Assembly: GCA_017470045.1 (NCBI GenBank)
Contig: JAFUFG010000072.1
Span: 1 to 9,107 of the forward strand
DNA length: 9,107 nucleotides
Origin: Bacilli bacterium
Lineage (GTDB): Bacteria > Bacillota_I > Bacilli_A > RF39 > UBA660
Reading direction: 5' to 3'
How positions within the stretch are numbered: the first letter of the stretch is position 1; each line of letters begins with the position of its first letter. Position numbers and translations under genes: made by a program. Shown one piece after another: positions 5,670-9,107 of the stretch. The notes under the pieces were generated by a model that was given only the letters and a program-made list of their open reading frames with translations, searched no databases and was not told the DNA's origin.

Positions 5670-7098
5670 AGTAGTAATTGGATTAGAAGTACACTGTGAA
5701 TTAACAACGAAAACAAAAAATTTCTCTACTGCACCAAACGAATTCTCAGATTATCCAAATGAACATGTAGCAACAGTAGATTTAGGTTTACCCGGAATCT
5801 TACCAGTAGCCAACAAAGAGGCTTGCAGAAAAGCATTATTAACAGCTATGGCTCTTCATTGTAAAACACCAGATGAAGTAATCTTTGACCGTAAAAACTA
5901 CTTCTATGCAGACTTACCAAAAGGATATCAAATTACTCAAAATACAAAACCTATGGGTATTAACGGATATTTAGATATTATGGTAGATGGCCATGTAAAA
6001 AGAGTAGATATTCATGACCTACATCTAGAAGAAGATACTGCATCTCTAGAACATTTTCCTAAGTACTCTTTAATTGACTACAACCGTAGTGGAGTACCAT
6101 TAATTGAAATTGTTACAGAACCATGCTTATCAAGTGCTGATGAGGCAGTAACATTCTTTGAAGATTTAAGAGATGTATTCTTATTCTTAGGAGTAAGTGA
6201 AGCAAAATCAAACTTTGGACAAATGAGATGCGACGTAAACATTTCATTAATGGAAGAAGGAGCAACAGAGTTAGGTACAAAAGTAGAAATGAAGAACATC
6301 AATGCTACTCCAAGTATCAGAGCTGCAATTGAATATGAAATTAAACGTCAAAGTGAATTACTATCCAAAGGAGAAAAAGTAGTTCAAGAAACACGTCGTA
6401 TTGGTTTAGATGGAAAAACATATTCGATGAGAGAAAAAGTAGATGCCCTAGATTACAAATACTTTATTGAACCAAATATTCCATCCACTCCAGTAACGGA
6501 TGATTTCATCTATGAATTAAAACAAGAATTACCAGAATTAAAATTAGATCGTTATTTAAAATATGTAGAACAATATAAAATAAGTGAATACGATGCCGGA
6601 GTTCTATCAAAAGAAAGAGCAATTTCTGACTATTTCGAAGAAGTATTAAGCTATGATACTGATATTGCTTTAGCAGTAAACTTTGTAACAACTACTGTTC
6701 TTGGTACATTAAATAAATTAGAAATTACTCTAGAAGAATTCCCAATTACACCTAAGATGTTAAGTGGAGTAATTAAATTAGTTCATGAAGGTAAAATAAG
6801 TTTAGATCATGCTAGAAAGATTTTATATCAAGCGATTGAAGAGAAAAAAGATCCAGTAGAATTAATTGAGAAACAAAACTTACATCAAATCGATGATGAA
6901 TCTGAATTGTTAACATTAATTACTGGTATTATGGAAGAAAATAAAGAAATCGTAAGACAATATGTCGAAGATGGAAATATGGGAGCAATCAACTTCTTCA
7001 TCGGACAAACAATGAAGAAATCAAATAGACAAGCAAACCCAAATAAATCAAAAGATATTATTATGAAAGAATTAGAGAGGAGAAAAAACAATGAGTAA
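5662..7098 (+). CDS. gatB: Aspartyl/glutamyl-tRNA amidotransferase subunit B
   Basis: Encodes 478 residues (S. aureus GatB is about 475). GatB binds the mis-charged tRNA, activates the Asp or Glu side chain with ATP and transfers ammonia to it. The N-terminal catalytic domain (about 1-290) has VIGLEVHCEL at 5-14, RKNYFYADLPKGYQITQ at 77-93, HLEEDTASLEH at 121-131, IDYNRSGVPLIEIVTEP at 138-154, MRCDVNISL at 188-196 and GTKVEMKNIN at 205-214. E9, H11 and one of E123/E124 sit where metal-binding residues are expected. The C-terminal part (about 330-478) is the helical YqeY-type tRNA-binding domain, ending NRQANPNKSKDIIMKEL. ATG 5662 is chosen over GTG 5653 because the conserved family start is MYKVVIGLE and AGGTAGGTGA lies just upstream. 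Its start overlaps gatA and its end overlaps aspS, each by 8 bases. Confidence 0.97.
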   Translation: MYKVVIGLEVHCELTTKTKNFSTAPNEFSDYPNEHVATVDLGLPGILPVANKEACRKALLTAMALHCKTPDEVIFDRKNYFYADLPKGYQITQNTKPMGINGYLDIMVDGHVKRVDIHDLHLEEDTASLEHFPKYSLIDYNRSGVPLIEIVTEPCLSSADEAVTFFEDLRDVFLFLGVSEAKSNFGQMRCDVNISLMEEGATELGTKVEMKNINATPSIRAAIEYEIKRQSELLSKGEKVVQETRRIGLDGKTYSMREKVDALDYKYFIEPNIPSTPVTDDFIYELKQELPELKLDRYLKYVEQYKISEYDAGVLSKERAISDYFEEVLSYDTDIALAVNFVTTTVLGTLNKLEITLEEFPITPKMLSGVIKLVHEGKISLDHARKILYQAIEEKKDPVELIEKQNLHQIDDESELLTLITGIMEENKEIVRQYVEDGNMGAINFFIGQTMKKSNRQANPNKSKDIIMKELERRKNNE

Positions 7099-8833
7099 AT
7101 ATAGAACCCATTATTGTAAAGATTTAACAGAATCTGTTGTAGGACAAGATGTAAGAGTAGCAGGTTTTGTAGAAAACATAAGAGACCATGGTGGAGTTAT
7201 CTTCGTAGACGTAAGAGACTCTTCTGGTACCATCCAAGTAGTAAGTAACGATGATTCGATCTTTGATGGAATTACTCGTGAATCAAGTATTACGTTAACT
7301 GGTAAGATTCGTAAAAGAGCAGAAGAAGATTACAATGATAGAATCTCTACTGGTACAATAGAATTATTAGTAAGTGATTTAGAAGTTTTAGGAAAATCTA
7401 GAAACGTATTACCATTCGAAGTAATGACTTCAAAAGAAAGTAGTGAAGATGTAAGACTAAAATATCGTTATTTAGACCTAAGAAACCCAAAAGTAAAAGA
7501 AAACATTCTATTCCGTACAAAAGTAATTAGTTTCTTAAGAAAAATAATGACAGAAAAAGAATTCTTAGAAATTCAAACACCAATTCTTACAGCATCATCA
7601 CCAGAAGGAGCAAGAGACTTTATCGTACCATCTCGTAAGTTCCATGGTAAGTTCTATGCACTACCACAAGCACCACAACAATTTAAACAATTATTAATGT
7701 GTGGTGGATTCGATAAGTATTTCCAAATTGCTCCATGCTTCCGTGATGAAGATGCAAGAAGTGATAGAGTATATGGAGAATTCTACCAATTAGACTTTGA
7801 AATGGCCTTCGCTGAAGAAGAAGATATTCTAACAATTGGAGAAGATATTTTTAGAAAGACTTTCGAAGAATTTGCTCCAACGAAAAAATTAAGTAAAGAA
7901 CCATTTACTAGATTAACATTTAAAGAATCAATGGATAAATATGGTACAGATAAACCGGATTTAAGAAACCCATTACAAATCATTGATATTACAGATGTAT
8001 TTGAAAGTACAACATTCCGTCCATTCAGAGGCGTAACTGTAAAAGCAATCGTAGTAGAAGATATTGCAGACAAATCAAACTCATGGTTTAACGAATTAGG
8101 AGACTATGCTAAAAGTATTGGTATGAGTGCTGGTATTGGATACTTCAAAGTAATGGAAGATATGTCTTTTGTAGGACCAATTGATAAATTCTTAACAGAA
8201 GATGAAAGAGAAGATTTAATTAGTACTGCAAAATTAAAACCAAATAGTGTTATCTTCTTTATTGCAGATCGTAGTAATGCACCAAAACTTGCTGGACAAA
8301 TTCGTGATGAATTAGGAAGAAAACTAGAATTAATCGATAAAGATGAATTTAAATTCTGTATTGTAAAAGACTTCCCAATGTTTGAGTGGAGTGAAGAAGA
8401 AGATAAATATATCTTTACACACAACCCATTCTCAATGCCACAAGGTGGAATGGATGCATTAACTACAAAATCACCAGAAGACATACTTGCATACCAATTT
8501 GACTTTGTATGTAATGGTATTGAAATGTCTAGTGGAGCAGTTCGTAACCATGACTTAGATGTTATGAGAAAAGCATTCGAAATTGCCGGATACACAGAAG
8601 AAGAACTAGAAACTAGATTTAAAGCATTATATGAAGCATTCTCTTATGGAGCACCACCTCATGCAGGTATGGCTCCTGGAATTGACCGTATGTTAATGTT
8701 ACTATTAGATGAAGAGTCTATTCGTGAAACAATTGCCTTCCCATTAACAGCTGGTGGTTCTGATGCTATGATGGGATGTCCTGGAGAAGTAACAGAACAA
8801 CAATTAAGAGAAGTACATATTAAGATAAGATAA
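7091..8833 (+). CDS. aspS: Aspartyl-tRNA synthetase, probably non-discriminating (Asp/Asn)
   Basis: Class II synthetase with 580 residues, the long bacterial type. An OB-fold anticodon-binding domain (about 1-110) precedes the catalytic core. The core has the aspartate-site QAPQQFKQ (193-200), motif 2 CFRDEDARSDRVYGEFYQLD (216-235) and motif 3 GMAPGIDRMLML (526-537). A GAD insertion domain lies at about 285-415. The anticodon domain has His33 in RDHGGVIFVD. In bacterial AspRSs, His at this place (His31 in P. aeruginosa) marks non-discriminating enzymes and Leu marks Asp-only ones. The second marker, usually Gly83, is not Gly here. Being the last gene of a T-box-controlled gatCAB operon supports charging of both tRNAs. 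The motif 2 form (GEFYQLD rather than PEFTQID) resembles alphaproteobacterial enzymes. ATG 7091 has AGAGGAG at 7076-7082 and overlaps the gatB stop by 8 bases. Confidence 0.97.
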   Translation: MSKYRTHYCKDLTESVVGQDVRVAGFVENIRDHGGVIFVDVRDSSGTIQVVSNDDSIFDGITRESSITLTGKIRKRAEEDYNDRISTGTIELLVSDLEVLGKSRNVLPFEVMTSKESSEDVRLKYRYLDLRNPKVKENILFRTKVISFLRKIMTEKEFLEIQTPILTASSPEGARDFIVPSRKFHGKFYALPQAPQQFKQLLMCGGFDKYFQIAPCFRDEDARSDRVYGEFYQLDFEMAFAEEEDILTIGEDIFRKTFEEFAPTKKLSKEPFTRLTFKESMDKYGTDKPDLRNPLQIIDITDVFESTTFRPFRGVTVKAIVVEDIADKSNSWFNELGDYAKSIGMSAGIGYFKVMEDMSFVGPIDKFLTEDEREDLISTAKLKPNSVIFFIADRSNAPKLAGQIRDELGRKLELIDKDEFKFCIVKDFPMFEWSEEEDKYIFTHNPFSMPQGGMDALTTKSPEDILAYQFDFVCNGIEMSSGAVRNHDLDVMRKAFEIAGYTEEELETRFKALYEAFSYGAPPHAGMAPGIDRMLMLLLDEESIRETIAFPLTAGGSDAMMGCPGEVTEQQLREVHIKIR

Positions 8834-8855
8834 AAAGACGTAAAAGTCTTTTTTT
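8832..8855 (+). terminator. Short intrinsic terminator after aspS
   Basis: AAAAAGAC (8832-8839) pairs with GTCTTTTT (8846-8853) around a six-base loop. The 3' arm runs into a T tract (8849-8855). The stem has only two G-C pairs and begins in the aspS stop codon, so termination may be partial. It separates the gat-aspS operon from the trigger factor promoter. Confidence 0.65.
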
Positions 8856-8858
8856 CTG

Positions 8859-8887
8859 TTGTAATGACTTATAAAATACGATATAAT
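8859..8887 (+). promoter_or_regulatory. Promoter of the trigger factor gene
   Basis: A perfect -10 TATAAT (8882-8887) lies 17 bases after TTGTAA (8859-8864), a -35 box with four of six consensus bases. The predicted start near 8894 leaves about 17 bases, containing the ribosome binding site TTGGAGG (8896-8902), before ATG 8911. Confidence 0.65.
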
Positions 8888-8910
8888 ATTAGACGTTGGA
8901 GGTTATATAT

Positions 8911-9107
8911 ATGGCAAAAAAAGTTGAAAAAGAAGAAAACGTTAAAGAAGAAGTAAAAGAAACAAAAAAAGCAAAAAAAGATAACGTACATGAAGTAGTT
9001 ATTAAAATAGATGGAGATGCTTGGAAGAAAGCAATGGACAAAGCTTTTGCAAAGAAACAAAAGACTGCAAAAGTAGATGGATTCCGTGCTGGTAAAGTAC
9101 CAAGAGA
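8911..9107 (+). CDS. tig: Trigger factor (ribosome-associated chaperone), 5' part only
   Basis: The first 65 codons are present and the gene runs off the window. Trigger factor binds the ribosome exit site and shields nascent chains; it also has a peptidyl-prolyl isomerase domain, not seen here. The ribosome-binding signature GFRAGKVPR at 57-65 matches the family GFRxGKxP, preceded by the usual VHEVVIKIDGDAWKKAMDKA stretch (26-45). Compared with E. coli, where the signature starts near residue 43, there are about 14 extra residues. These form a lysine/glutamate-rich N-terminus (residues 1-24). The start is firm: TTGGAGG lies eight bases upstream, behind a good promoter. Confidence 0.92.
   Translation, partial: MAKKVEKEENVKEEVKETKKAKKDNVHEVVIKIDGDAWKKAMDKAFAKKQKTAKVDGFRAGKVPR

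Noticed and set aside
8104..8595. Long minus-strand open frame (163 codons) inside aspS
   Set aside because: aspS is certain on the other strand over its full length. The antisense frame is Ser/Ile-rich, typical of shadows in AT-rich genes, and has no start signals I can support.
8869..9060. Minus-strand open frame rich in Phe, 63 residues
   Set aside because: It is the antisense of the A-rich start of trigger factor and its promoter. The Phe richness is a reflection of AAA/GAA codons, with no ribosome binding site or family match.
1..9107. Use of the Mycoplasma genetic code (TGA as Trp), suggested by the Mollicutes-like GatA and GatB
   Set aside because: The rhodanese ends at TGA in the expected place, all Trp residues in conserved positions are TGG, and no gene needs read-through of TGA.
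1..9107. Mobile elements, CRISPR arrays, defence or toxin systems, tRNA and rRNA genes
   Set aside because: I looked for terminal repeats, repeated spacers, transposase motifs and tRNA-like cloverleaf sequences with CCA ends and saw none. Gene order and base composition are uniform and housekeeping-like.

Overview
The window is very AT-rich chromosomal DNA from a low-GC Gram-positive bacterium. It has A-rich coding strands, strong AAGGAGG-type ribosome binding sites, consensus vegetative promoters and a T-box riboswitch. TGA is used as a real stop (end of the rhodanese gene at 353) and Trp is written TGG, so the code is the standard bacterial one, not the Mycoplasma code. Several proteins, notably GatA and GatB, nevertheless look closer to Mollicutes forms than to Bacillus forms. 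An early-branching, mollicute-related Bacillota lineage is my inference.

Layout: (1) Bases 1-30 hold the terminator of a gene outside the window. (2) Bases 57-2028 (+) hold a tight three-gene unit: a single-domain rhodanese, a TVP38/TMEM64-type membrane protein and a membrane-anchored RmuC-type protein. A hairpin that should work in both directions closes it. (3) trpS (tryptophanyl-tRNA synthetase) lies at 2045-3052 on the minus strand, convergent with rmuC. (4) At 3073-3124 two divergent promoters overlap face to face at their -35 boxes. One drives trpS. The other, a perfect TTGACA-17-TATAAT, drives an unrecognised 148-residue protein at 3151-3597. (5) A promoter whose -35 box lies inside the end of that gene starts a T-box leader (about 3617-3892) with an apparent Asn specifier codon, AAC. 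The leader controls gatC-gatA-gatB-aspS (3893-8833), whose last two junctions are ATG-to-TAA overlaps of 8 bases. (6) After a short terminator and a new promoter, the trigger factor gene begins at 8911 and runs off the end.

The central operon reads as one pathway. AspRS carries the His typical of non-discriminating enzymes and would load Asp on both tRNA-Asp and tRNA-Asn. GatCAB then amidates Asp-tRNA(Asn), and probably also Glu-tRNA(Gln). The T-box would sense uncharged tRNA-Asn and switch on the operon. TrpRS carries the exact four-cysteine spacing of the [4Fe-4S] TrpRS described from Thermotoga maritima. I found no mobile element, CRISPR array, tRNA or rRNA gene, and no convincing new defence or accessory system. 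The most interesting signals are the Fe-S TrpRS motif, the promoter pair with overlapping -35 boxes, the coherent Asn-sensing transamidation operon, and the unknown 148-residue gene.
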